Notes under the pieces: model-generated
Databases searched by the model: none
What the model was told of the DNA's origin: nothing
The model's input: only the letters and a program-made list of their open reading frames with translations
Shown: piece after piece, positions 43,066 through 50,796 of the stretch
How positions within the stretch are numbered: the stretch's first letter is position 1
Layout of the letters: every line of letters begins with the position of its first letter
Translations under genes and position numbers: made by a program
Assembly: GCA_046290435.1 (NCBI GenBank)
Contig: JBKAGO010000076.1
Location: forward strand, 1 to 64,000
DNA length: 64,000 bases
DNA from: CAVQUE01 sp046290435
GTDB lineage: Bacteria > Actinomycetota > Acidimicrobiia > Acidimicrobiales > UBA8592
Direction of reading: 5' to 3'

Positions 43066-44124
43066 ATGGACGAGATCCGCTACGGGATCATCGGTACCGG
43101 CATGATGGGCATCGAACACATCGAGAACATCAACGCGCTGCCGGGCGCCCGGGTGGTGGCGATCAGCGACACCGACGAATCCTCACGCAATGCCGGGGCA
43201 TCTGCGTGCGCCGAGCCCGTCGGGGTGTACGCCGATCATCGTGCGATGCTCGACGCGGGCGGCCTCGACGCTGCGGTGATCGTCACCCCGAACATGACCC
43301 ACCTCGACCTGCTGACCGACGTGCTGGCCGTGCCCGACCTGCACGTGTTGGTCGAAAAGCCGCTGTGCACCACGGTCGAGGACTGCGAGCGGGTCGTCGA
43401 GCTGGCCGAGGACAGGCCGGGCATCGTGTGGGTCGGCCTCGAGTACCGGTACATGCCGCCGGTGGCCCGCCTCATCGACGAGGTCCGAGCCGGTGCGGTG
43501 GGCACACCGCACATGGTCGCCATCCGCGAGCACCGCTTCCCGTTCCTGGTGAAGGTCGGCGACTGGAACCGGTTCAACGCCAACACCGGCGGCACCCTCG
43601 TCGAGAAGTGCTGCCACTTCTTCGACCTCATGAACCTGTTGGCCGACAGCGACCCCGTGCGGGTCTACGCCTCGGGCGGCCAGAGCGTCAACCACCTCGA
43701 CGAGAGCTACGACGGACGCACGCCCGACATCTTGGACAATGCGTTCGTCGTCGTCGACTACGCCAACGGCGTGCGGGCGCTGCTCGATCTGTGCATGTTC
43801 GCCGAGGCCACCCACAACCAGGAGGAGATCTCGGTCGTGGGCGACAAGGGCAAGGTCGAGGCCCTGTTGCCCGAGAGCGTGTTCCGTGCCGGCCGCCGCG
43901 GCGAACACTGGATCGGCGGCGTGGAATCCGAGGTCGTCAGCGACGACTCGATCGGCTACGAGGGCCACCACCACGGCTCGAGCTTCGTCGAGCACGGCCG
44001 GTTCTGCGACGCCATCCGCAACGGCACCCCGCCCGAGGTGACGGTGCTCGACGGCCTCCGGTCCGTGGCGTTGGGCGTCGCCGCCCACCGCAGCATCGAC
44101 GAGGGCGTACCGATCACGCTGTAG
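43066..44124 (+). CDS. Gfo/Idh/MocA-family oxidoreductase
   Basis: The 352-residue product has a Rossmann N-terminus (IRYGIIGTGMMGIEHIENI), the conserved HVLVEKPLCTTVEDCERV with catalytic Lys-Pro, and NTGGTLVEKCCHFFDLMNLL containing the His of the active site. It would oxidise or reduce a sugar or inositol with NAD(P). AGGGAGG lies 9 bases before the ATG. It diverges from the aldo-keto reductase gene across 146 bases that include a TACGTT box at 42985-42990. It is distinct from the Gfo/Idh gene of the CDP-sugar cassette. Confidence 0.88.
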   Translation: MDEIRYGIIGTGMMGIEHIENINALPGARVVAISDTDESSRNAGASACAEPVGVYADHRAMLDAGGLDAAVIVTPNMTHLDLLTDVLAVPDLHVLVEKPLCTTVEDCERVVELAEDRPGIVWVGLEYRYMPPVARLIDEVRAGAVGTPHMVAIREHRFPFLVKVGDWNRFNANTGGTLVEKCCHFFDLMNLLADSDPVRVYASGGQSVNHLDESYDGRTPDILDNAFVVVDYANGVRALLDLCMFAEATHNQEEISVVGDKGKVEALLPESVFRAGRRGEHWIGGVESEVVSDDSIGYEGHHHGSSFVEHGRFCDAIRNGTPPEVTVLDGLRSVALGVAAHRSIDEGVPITL

Positions 44125-44238
44125 AGGCGCTTTCGATGGAGGCGATGCGTCGCAGAGCGTCGCTGCGGTCGCCGGGTTGCTCGCTGGAGCGACCGGCCTA
44201 CGGCTCGCCCTCCGTGGCGACGAGCCGATCGAGATGCG

Positions 44239-45294
44239 TCAGTCGCGCGGCTTCAGGCGTTGGGCTTCGCGAACGAGGCGACCGAACCGTTTGCCGGCGC
44301 GGCGGGCTGCGACCGGATCGGCACGCAGCTCGGCTGCGGCCGCCTCCTTGCGCAGGTGATGCCACGACTCGAGCCGAGCAGCGGGGAGGCGGCCCTCGGC
44401 GACAGCGGCGACGACCGCACACCCTGGCTCGCCGTCGTGGGCGCAGTCGCCGAACCGGCAGTCGGCTGCCAGCTCGACGACGTCGTCGAAGGTGGCGTCG
44501 ACCGCGTCGATGCCCGCCCACAGCCCGACCTCGCGAACCCCAGGGGTGTCGATGACGCGGAAGCCGTCGAGCACGTGCAGCTGCCGGGCGGTCGTGGTGT
44601 GGCGACCCTTGGCGTCGCCGGCGCGCACGCCGCCGGTCGCAGCGAGGTCGACGCCGGCCAGCGCGTTGAGCAGGGTCGACTTCCCGGCGCCGGACTCGCC
44701 GACGAACACCGCCGTGCGATCGGCGAGCTCGGAGCGCAGCTCGTCGAGACCATCGCCGTCGAGCGCGGAGACGACCAGCACGGAAGTGCCGGGCGCGGCT
44801 GCCTCGGCCGCCTCGGTTGCCTCTGCCAGCGCCTCGGGTTCGGCGAGGTCGCCCTTGGTGCAGACCACCAGGGGCACCGCCCCGGCATCCCATGCCAAGG
44901 TGACGAACCGTTCGATACGGCCCGATCGGATCGGGCGGTCCAGCCCGCACACGACGACCACGACATCGACGTTGGCGGCGATCGGCTGGCCCTCTCCGGT
45001 CGATGGATCGCGCCGCTGCAGCAGTGACGTGCGGTGCAGGACGTCCCGGACGACCCCGTCGCCGACGAGCACACGATCACCGACAGCCATCGGCGGCGTC
45101 GAGCCCACCAGAGCGGCGTGTGCAACCTCCGAGCCCGTCGCCACCAACACCGCCGACCCGTCGTGGCGCACGACAACGCCGGGCGCGAGGCCGGCGGCGA
45201 TGCCCTCGGCTGCGAGCGCGTCCCAGCGTGGTCCCCAGCCGAACTGGGCGAGGTCCTGCTCGCTGTGCCCGTCCGAGCGTGCGTCGTCGGTCAT
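44239..45294 (-). CDS. rsgA: Ribosome small-subunit-dependent GTPase A
   Basis: The 351-residue product is RsgA (YjeQ), which checks late maturation of the 30S subunit. It has an N-terminal OB fold, then a circularly permuted GTPase: VCTKGDLAEPEAL is G4, VFVGESGAGKSTLLNAL is the P-loop near residue 195, and RVIDTPGVREVGL is G3. The zinc-binding site CRFGDCAHDGEPGC follows. A long Ala/Arg-rich tail ends it. It lies alone between a coiled-coil protein gene and the Gfo/Idh gene. Confidence 0.93.
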   Translation of the reverse strand: MTDDARSDGHSEQDLAQFGWGPRWDALAAEGIAAGLAPGVVVRHDGSAVLVATGSEVAHAALVGSTPPMAVGDRVLVGDGVVRDVLHRTSLLQRRDPSTGEGQPIAANVDVVVVVCGLDRPIRSGRIERFVTLAWDAGAVPLVVCTKGDLAEPEALAEATEAAEAAAPGTSVLVVSALDGDGLDELRSELADRTAVFVGESGAGKSTLLNALAGVDLAATGGVRAGDAKGRHTTTARQLHVLDGFRVIDTPGVREVGLWAGIDAVDATFDDVVELAADCRFGDCAHDGEPGCAVVAAVAEGRLPAARLESWHHLRKEAAAAELRADPVAARRAGKRFGRLVREAQRLKPRD

Positions 45295-45344
45295 CCGGCC
45301 ATCGTGGCACCGGCCCGCCGCCGGGTCGCCCGGATTTCGCGATC

Positions 45345-45364
45345 CGACCTGATCCGTCAGGTCG
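45345..45364 (-). terminator. Hairpin at the end of the coiled-coil protein gene
   Basis: CGACCTGA (45345-45352) and TCAGGTCG (45357-45364) form a perfect 8-bp stem with a 4-base loop. It overlaps the stop codon of the coiled-coil protein gene and separates it from rsgA. Confidence 0.5.
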
Positions 45365-45785
45365 CCGCGAGCGCGATACCCGTGGTCATCGCCGCCAGGA
45401 CGACGCTCAGCATGAACCCGACGAGCGCGAGCAGGATGGTGCGCATCTCCTTGCGCATGCCGGCCATCTCGGTGCGCAGGTCGCGGAACCCGTCGTCCAT
45501 ACGACGGACCAGCAGGTCCGTCCGCTCTTCGAGCTGATGCTCGAGTCGATCCAGGCGGCCGTCGACCTGGTCGAACCGCTTGTCCACCTGATCGAAGCGA
45601 CGATCGACCTGTTCGAAGCGACGATCGACATCAGCGAAGCTGATCGCGAGATCATCCTTCTTGGGAATCTCGTGCCAGTCGAACGGCGGCATGACGCCAA
45701 GTATGGCACTGGCCACCTCGTCGTCGAGATCGTGATGTACGAGCCAGGCGTGGAAGGTGAGTCGTGAGCGCTCGTCGAGCGGCAT
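45357..45785 (-). CDS. Coiled-coil protein with a C-terminal membrane anchor
   Basis: The 142-residue product has an N-terminal globular part of about 45 residues, then four imperfect 7-residue repeats (RRFEQVD, RRFDQVD, KRFDQVD, GRLDRLE) that form a coiled coil, then more heptads and a final hydrophobic helix (ILLALVGFMLSVVLAAMTTG). The layout recalls the DUF1640/CCDC90 group of tail-anchored coiled-coil proteins, but I do not recognise a specific family. GAGGAGA precedes the ATG by 5 bases. The repeats are visible in the DNA as 21-base units. Confidence 0.7.
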   Translation of the reverse strand: MPLDERSRLTFHAWLVHHDLDDEVASAILGVMPPFDWHEIPKKDDLAISFADVDRRFEQVDRRFDQVDKRFDQVDGRLDRLEHQLEERTDLLVRRMDDGFRDLRTEMAGMRKEMRTILLALVGFMLSVVLAAMTTGIALAAT

Positions 45786-46001
45786 CGGGGTCTCCTCGGA
45801 TCGGTTTCGACCATGACGAGGGGAAGCGACATGAACGGTAGCGAGCCGGTGTGACACCGCCGGAGGGGCGGATCGCCGTCATGGTCGAAGCCGAAGTCTT
45901 CGAGGCTGTCAGACCCCTTCTCTATCGTGATCGCCACAGCTGCTCGCCGGCTGCTCGCGGTCTCGACCTGCCTCCCATCTCCACCAATCGCAGGACCTCC
46001 G

Positions 46002-46490
46002 ATGACCGCGCACGACCACGCCCACCACCAAGCCCCCGACCCCACCCTCGTCTCCTTCGGCTGCATCAGCGATGCGGTCGCGCTCGCCTTCGATCTCGCC
46101 GAACGGCTCGACCGGGCCCACCTCGCCGCCCTCAGCGACGGCCGCACGCTGCTCGAGGCGACGGCGTTCACCCACCCCCAGCACACCCTCGACCATGCCT
46201 TCGGCTGGTCGCTGGCGTTCGCCCATCTCTTGGGGGTCGAGCGTCCGGTCATGACGCTCTTCTCGGTCGTCGCCTTCGACGTCGCCGAGGTGCGCGAGTG
46301 CGACCTGGCGCTGTTCCGCCGCTACCGGCACCTCGCCGAGCCGTGGCTCGAGGTCCGCGACTGGCTCATCACCGACGGCCTCGAGGTTCGCTCGCTGGGG
46401 GTATCGGCCATGGGCCCCGCCGCGTGGCCGGGCTGCGCAGACGCCGGGTGCGCCGGCCGGTCCGGCGACGAGGACCTCGGCCTGTGGTGA
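46002..46490 (+). CDS. Hypothetical protein, helical, unknown family
   Basis: The 162-residue product begins MTAHDHAHHQAPDPTLVSFG, His-rich, and continues with helices such as DAVALAFDLAERLDRAHLAAL and HTLDHAFGWSLAFAHLLGVE. The C-terminus (WPGCADAGCAGRSGDED) has two cysteines. I do not recognise it. Codon use is like real genes in this window, and AGGA lies 6 bases before the ATG. The next unknown gene starts 39 bases later and may be co-transcribed. Confidence 0.55.
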   Translation: MTAHDHAHHQAPDPTLVSFGCISDAVALAFDLAERLDRAHLAALSDGRTLLEATAFTHPQHTLDHAFGWSLAFAHLLGVERPVMTLFSVVAFDVAEVRECDLALFRRYRHLAEPWLEVRDWLITDGLEVRSLGVSAMGPAAWPGCADAGCAGRSGDEDLGLW

Positions 46491-46529
46491 AGGTTCTCAC
46501 CACGGCGCCGCTGCTGCCGATGGCACACC

Positions 46530-47414
46530 ATGCGACCGCCGGAATGCGAAGTGTGCGGCGGCGATGCCGACCCCACATCCGATGCGCTCATCCGGTTCGC
46601 GCCGACCGACGCCTCGCGTGCGTGGCGGGCACGCGCCGGAGCCGACATGGTGGGGCACCCGCCCGACGTCGGCTGGTTCTGTCTGCTTCATCGCGACCAG
46701 GCGCAGGCACTGCGCACCTCCACGCTTGCCGACGCGGTGGCCGAGCTCCGCCGCAGCGAACCTCCGCCGGCTCCACCGATGCCCGACGAAAGCCCGCCGG
46801 CCGGGTCGACGACGGTTGTGCCCGATCCCCTCCCGTCGGGAACCAACACCCGGCTGGTGCGTGCACCATCGCCCGAGCAACGTCCGACACCGACGGCACC
46901 TCCCGTTGGGGCTCCGGCCCGCGCACCGCGTTTCGTCCGGGAGCTCCGGTCCATCGACATCCCCGAGATCGAGGTCGGGGTGCTCTTCGAGGCCTTCGTC
47001 CGGGTCGCCCCGGATGTCTTCGCCGATCTCGGTGTCACCGATGTGCCCGATCTGGCCAGGACGCAGCGACGAACCTGGAATCCGATGGACGGTGCAGGGC
47101 CGCCCGACTGCCCGTTCACCGACTACGTCGAGGTCGCCGGCGCCGATGACGCGGTGAAGGTGCAGATCCAGATGGTGCGGAACCAGTGGAGCGAGTTCGA
47201 CGTGTCCAACGCCTCGGTATCGATCGGCGCATGGGCCGTCGGAGGCGGCCATCTCGGTTCGGTGTCGACGAGCACCCGCGACAGCACGGGACCCCGGGCC
47301 TTCGCACGCCGATTGCACATCGGCGAGCCGTTCACCTCGCAACGCCTCGCCGCCCTCGATCGCTGCGTGGCCGCCGTGGAGGCCATCGACCGAAAGACAC
47401 GTCGCGGCGGCTGA
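46530..47414 (+). CDS. Hypothetical protein with an N-terminal Cys/His motif
   Basis: The 294-residue product starts with CEVCGG and later WFCLLHRDQA, together a possible Cys4/His zinc site in the first 55 residues. A Pro-rich linker of about 60 residues follows, then a domain from about residue 135 (RELRSIDIPEIEVGVLFEAF, then SVSIGAWAVGGGHLGSVS). No family is recognised. It could be a DNA- or protein-binding factor with a separate C-terminal domain, but that is inference. Confidence 0.55.
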   Translation: MRPPECEVCGGDADPTSDALIRFAPTDASRAWRARAGADMVGHPPDVGWFCLLHRDQAQALRTSTLADAVAELRRSEPPPAPPMPDESPPAGSTTVVPDPLPSGTNTRLVRAPSPEQRPTPTAPPVGAPARAPRFVRELRSIDIPEIEVGVLFEAFVRVAPDVFADLGVTDVPDLARTQRRTWNPMDGAGPPDCPFTDYVEVAGADDAVKVQIQMVRNQWSEFDVSNASVSIGAWAVGGGHLGSVSTSTRDSTGPRAFARRLHIGEPFTSQRLAALDRCVAAVEAIDRKTRRGG

Positions 47415-47549
47415 GCCGTCTCGGCCCGACGCCGCTGCTGCGCAGCACGCCGACACCAGCCGGCGACGTGCGTCCCGCAAGCAAGACGAGACGACCGAAC
47501 CGCCCCGGGGTCCCGTCGCCAGGGAGCCGGAGACGAGCCGGCCCATAGA

Positions 47550-47555
47550 TACAGT
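47550..47555 (+). promoter_or_regulatory. Candidate -10 box of a leaderless hisE transcript
   Basis: TACAGT ends seven bases before the GTG at 47563, with no ribosome site between them. Confidence 0.4.
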
Positions 47556-47562
47556 CCCCCGG

Positions 47563-47835
47563 GTGATTCTCGACGACCTCGAAGCCGTCCTCGCCGACCG
47601 CCGCTCGGCCGATCCGGGCGAGTCCTACACCGCCCGGTTGCTGGGCGATCCGGAGCTCATCCAGCGCAAGATCATGGAGGAGGCCTTCGAGGTCTGCCTC
47701 GAGCTGAGCCGCCCTGCCGAGGGTCGTGTCGCCGAGGAGGCTGCGGATCTCGTCTACCACCTGCTGGTGGGTCTGGTCGGCGCAGGTGTCGGCCTCGCCG
47801 AGGTGCTGGCTGTTCTCGAGGAGCGCCGGTCGTGA
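47563..47835 (+). CDS. hisE: Phosphoribosyl-ATP pyrophosphatase
   Basis: The 90-residue product is HisE, the second enzyme of histidine synthesis, removing pyrophosphate from phosphoribosyl-ATP. The MazG-like helices are clear: YTARLLGDPELIQRKIMEEA with the metal-binding Glu pairs (MEEAFEVCLE), and RVAEEAADLVYHLLVGLVGA with the second set (EEAADLVYH). Length is typical. The GTG start has a -10-like box 7 bases upstream. The stop codon overlaps the hisG start (GTGA), the usual actinobacterial order. Confidence 0.92.
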   Translation: MILDDLEAVLADRRSADPGESYTARLLGDPELIQRKIMEEAFEVCLELSRPAEGRVAEEAADLVYHLLVGLVGAGVGLAEVLAVLEERRS

Positions 47836-48668
47836 CCCGCATCGCCGTGCCGTCCAAGGGTCGCCTGCGCGAGTCGGTGCTCGAGCTGTTGAGCCACGCC
47901 GGTTACAAGGTCTCGTCCAAGCGGACCAACGCCTCGGCGGTTCTCGATGGGGTCGAGTTCATCGAGATGCGTCCCGGCGATGCCGCGCCGTGGCTCGCTG
48001 CCGGGCGCCTCGATGCGGCGTTCATCTCCACCGACACCGCGCTCGAGAACGGCATCGAGGACTGGGACCACGTCGAGCTCGGCTTCGCCCGCTCCGATCT
48101 CGTCATCGCCTGCCGCGACGATGCGCCGTACCGCACGGCTGCCGATCTCGCCGGTCACACCGTCGCCACGCACCTCCCGAACTGGACCCGGCGCTGGTTC
48201 GAGTCGATGGGCGTCGGCGTCGACATCGTCGCCATGGGCGGCTCGCTCGAAGGCATCTGCGCCCGTGGCCTGGCCGACGCCATCGTGGATCTGCGCGAGA
48301 CCGGCAACAGTCTGGCCAGCAACGGGTTGCACGCCATCGTCGAGGGCCAGGCGTGCCAGGCGATCTTCACGATGGCGCCCGACGCCGGTCCCGCCGTGGC
48401 CGGGATGCGTCTGCGCCTCGACGCGGCCCGTGCGGCGCGTCGCACTCAGTACGTCATGTTGCACATCGCACCCGACAAGGTCGGCGACCTCAGCAGCGTG
48501 TTCCCCGGCCTGGCCGCGCCGACCGTGCTCCCGCTGGCCGGCCGCACCGACCTGGTCGCCGCCCACATGGTGGTGGACCGCAGCGATCTGTGGGCCCGCC
48601 TGGGCGACCTGCGGGCAATGGGCGCCTCGGGCATCGTCGCCCTGCCCACCGACGCCATCGTCGACTGA
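47832..48668 (+). CDS. hisG: ATP phosphoribosyltransferase, long form
   Basis: The 278-residue product is HisG, which joins ATP and PRPP in the first, feedback-controlled step of histidine synthesis. RIAVPSKGRLRESVLELL is the N-terminus, DAAFISTDTALENGIEDW and ARGLADAIVDLRETGNSL are the substrate-binding loops, and the last 75 residues (RRTQYVMLHIAPDKVGDL onward) form the ACT-like histidine-binding domain of long HisG, so no HisZ is needed. It is translationally coupled to hisE. Confidence 0.93.
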   Translation: MTRIAVPSKGRLRESVLELLSHAGYKVSSKRTNASAVLDGVEFIEMRPGDAAPWLAAGRLDAAFISTDTALENGIEDWDHVELGFARSDLVIACRDDAPYRTAADLAGHTVATHLPNWTRRWFESMGVGVDIVAMGGSLEGICARGLADAIVDLRETGNSLASNGLHAIVEGQACQAIFTMAPDAGPAVAGMRLRLDAARAARRTQYVMLHIAPDKVGDLSSVFPGLAAPTVLPLAGRTDLVAAHMVVDRSDLWARLGDLRAMGASGIVALPTDAIVD

Positions 48669-48782
48669 TCCCGGGCCGGGCGCGATCGCGATCGGTTGCG
48701 GCGAGGGCCGGACGCTGCTCACATGGGCGCCGACCACCCGGCGACCGGGTGCACGGATCGACGACCCAGGAGTGCACGAACC

Positions 48783-49706
48783 ATGAGTGACTACGGCGAC
48801 GGAAGCCCGATGCAAGGCGCCGGATTCGACCCCGCCGGCGGGATCCCCGTCGACCCTGCCAGCGGTGCGCCCGTCGTGCTCGTCGACGATCCCCGCCCGG
48901 GCGTTCGGCGGATCACGATGAACCGGCCCGACAAGCGCAACTCGCTGACGCACCGCCTGCGCGGCGGCATCCTCGCGGCGCTGCGGGCCGGCGACGCCGA
49001 CCCCGACGTCAAGGTGATGATCGTCCGGGGCGCGGGTCCGTCGTTCTCGGCGGGCTACGACCTCGCCGGCGCCAACGGCGACGACCCGTACCCGTTCTTC
49101 ACCGCGGCGGGCGAGGGGCAGTGGCCCCGCCACGTCACCGAGGGCTGGATGAGCATCTGGGATCTGTCGAAGCCGGTCATCGCGCAGGTGCACGGATATT
49201 GCCTGGCCGGCGGCAGCGAACTCGCCACGGGCTGCGACCTGGTGTACGTCGCCGAGGACGCCCAGATGGGCTATCCGGCCACCCGGTTCGGTGTGCCCGA
49301 CATGCACTTCCACGCGTGGTTCCTGGGGATGCGTCGGGCCATGGAGATGATGGTCACGGGAGATTCGATCAGCGGCGTCGAGGCTGTCGCCGAGGGTTGG
49401 GCCAACCGGGCGTTCCCGGCGGACCGGCTCGAGGACGAGGTGCTGGCGGTGGCCGAGCGCATCGCGTCGATCCCGTCGGACGTCGTAGCCCTCAACAAGC
49501 GTCTGGTGCATCGCCAGATGGACGCGATGGGGATGCGAGCCGGCATCCGCGCCGGCACGGAGTTGTGTGCGCTCGGCACCCACACCGAGACGTTGAAGGC
49601 GTTCGTGGCGCGGGCCCGCGAGGGCGGCCTGACCAAGGCCCTCGACGAACGCGACGGCGCACACGGCGACTACCGCACCGCCGACGAACAGCCCTCCCCC
49701 GGCTGA
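48783..49706 (+). CDS. Enoyl-CoA hydratase/isomerase family protein
   Basis: The 307-residue product has a 35-residue N-terminal extension and then a crotonase fold: RRITMNRPDKRNSLTHRLRG, FSAGYDLAGANGDDPYPFF (oxyanion hole and insert), YCLAGGSELATGCDLVYVAE. In the active site GYPATRFGVPDMHFHAW replaces the PEI...GG segment of hydratases, so the first catalytic Glu is absent, while the second is present in AMEMMVTGDSISG. It may thus isomerise or hydrolyse rather than hydrate. It stands between hisG and heliorhodopsin, and the nested palindrome begins 19 bases after its stop. Confidence 0.8.
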   Translation: MSDYGDGSPMQGAGFDPAGGIPVDPASGAPVVLVDDPRPGVRRITMNRPDKRNSLTHRLRGGILAALRAGDADPDVKVMIVRGAGPSFSAGYDLAGANGDDPYPFFTAAGEGQWPRHVTEGWMSIWDLSKPVIAQVHGYCLAGGSELATGCDLVYVAEDAQMGYPATRFGVPDMHFHAWFLGMRRAMEMMVTGDSISGVEAVAEGWANRAFPADRLEDEVLAVAERIASIPSDVVALNKRLVHRQMDAMGMRAGIRAGTELCALGTHTETLKAFVARAREGGLTKALDERDGAHGDYRTADEQPSPG

Positions 49707-49724
49707 GCCCGCCCCAAACACCCC

Positions 49725-49773
49725 GATCTCGTTGGGTTCTTCCACCGTGGCGGTGGACCAACCCAACGAGATC
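49725..49773. repeat. Nested palindromic element, copy 1
   Basis: Outer arms GATCTCGTTGGGTT and its complement (49725-49738 and 49760-49773) enclose an inner hairpin CCACCG-TGG-CGGTGG (49742-49756). The DNA could form a cruciform or a compound RNA hairpin. It lies between the crotonase stop and the heliorhodopsin start. Confidence 0.85.
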
Positions 49774-49816
49774 CGGGTAATCGGCGGCTGGGCCGCTGCG
49801 GTCGGGATCGTGGGGG

Positions 49817-49822
49817 TAGTGT
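49817..49822 (+). promoter_or_regulatory. Candidate -10 box of a leaderless heliorhodopsin transcript
   Basis: TAGTGT ends six bases before the GTG start of the heliorhodopsin gene. No ribosome site is visible, so the mRNA probably begins at the start codon. Confidence 0.5.
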
Positions 49823-49828
49823 CCGGCG

Positions 49829-50584
49829 GTGATCCAACTCGACGATGCCCGCGCTGCCAACCTCCGGAAGTGGAACCTCGGGCTGACCGCCCTCCACGCC
49901 GTCCAGGCGGTGGTCATCCTCGTCCTGGCGAGCGATTTCGCCATCGCCATCACCACCGCACCGCCCGATGGCCCGCCGGGGACGCGGCTGCCGGCGTCAG
50001 AGACACTCGTCGATGTCCGCATCGGCGCGGCCGTTGCGATCTTCCTCGCCCTCGCCGCCATCGACCACCTGCTCACCGCGACGGTCGCCAAGGACGTCTA
50101 CGAGAACGACCTGCGCCGCGGCATCAACCGCTTCCGCTGGCTCGAGTACTCGGTCAGCGCCACCATCATGGTGCTGCTGATCGGGTCGTACTCGGGCATC
50201 ACCGAGATCACCGCCATCATCGCAATCGTCGGCGCCAACGTCGCGATGATCCTGTTCGGTTGGCTCCAGGAGCGGTTCAACCCGCCGGAGCGCACCGAGA
50301 CCACGATGATGCCGTTCTGGTTCGGCACGATCGTCGGGCTGGCGCCGTGGGTGGCGATCTGGTTCAACGTGCTGCGCGCCGACGAGGTGCCCGGTTTCGT
50401 CTACGGCATCGTCGTCGCCGAGACCGTGTTCTTCTTCAGCTTCGGGCTCAACCAGTGGCTGCAGTACCGCCGGGTCGGCAAGTGGGCCGACTACCTCCAC
50501 GGCGAGAAGACGTACCTGGTGCTGAGCCTGGTCGCGAAGTCCGTCCTGGCCTGGCAGATCTACGGCGGGTCGCTCGGCGACTGA
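49829..50584 (+). CDS. Heliorhodopsin
   Basis: The 251-residue product has seven hydrophobic helices and the heliorhodopsin, not type 1 rhodopsin, signature. The retinal-binding Lys237 is in LVLSLVAKSVLAWQIY, the counterion Glu106 in FRWLEYSVSATI, and His23 and His80 (IDHLL) lie at the positions of the paired histidines in heliorhodopsin 48C12. Length is normal. Heliorhodopsins sit in the membrane with inverted topology and a slow photocycle, and do not pump ions. The next gene encodes glutamine synthetase; published work reports that heliorhodopsin can bind and modulate that enzyme. Start GTG at 49829. Confidence 0.95.
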   Translation: MIQLDDARAANLRKWNLGLTALHAVQAVVILVLASDFAIAITTAPPDGPPGTRLPASETLVDVRIGAAVAIFLALAAIDHLLTATVAKDVYENDLRRGINRFRWLEYSVSATIMVLLIGSYSGITEITAIIAIVGANVAMILFGWLQERFNPPERTETTMMPFWFGTIVGLAPWVAIWFNVLRADEVPGFVYGIVVAETVFFFSFGLNQWLQYRRVGKWADYLHGEKTYLVLSLVAKSVLAWQIYGGSLGD

Positions 50585-50591
50585 ACACCCG

Positions 50592-50640
50592 GATCTCGTG
50601 AGGTTCCTCCACCGTCACGGTGGACCAGCGCGACGAGATC
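50592..50640. repeat. Nested palindromic element, copy 2
   Basis: GATCTCGT (50592-50599) pairs with ACGAGATC (50633-50640), and an inner hairpin CCACCG-TCA-CGGTGG lies at 50609-50623. The sequence and layout match copy 1 at 49725-49773, including the GGTTC and GGACCA blocks between stems. It starts 8 bases after the heliorhodopsin stop codon. Confidence 0.85.
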
Positions 50641-50720
50641 GGGGCCCTGCCCACTGTCACGCCAGCGTTACGTCCCCGAGAACGCTGCGTGTCGTCGGGC
50701 CACCCGACGGTCCGGCTCGT

Positions 50721-50726
50721 TAGCGT
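50721..50726 (+). promoter_or_regulatory. Candidate -10 box of the glutamine synthetase gene
   Basis: TAGCGT lies 70 bases before the ATG at 50797. Unlike its neighbours, this gene would have a leader of about 64 bases, which could hold control signals; I see no known riboswitch in it. Confidence 0.35.
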
Positions 50727-50796
50727 CGCCCCGGAGAGCACTCCTCGCCCGGGGCCATCTCGAACCCGACACCGCACCACGATCGAGAGTCCCGAG

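Noticed and set aside
49829..50584. Type 1 (pumping or sensory) rhodopsin
   Set aside because: The third-helix Asp-Thr-Asp/Glu pump motif is absent; the counterion is Glu106 in a WLEYS context and the Lys segment is LVAKSVLAW, both heliorhodopsin features.
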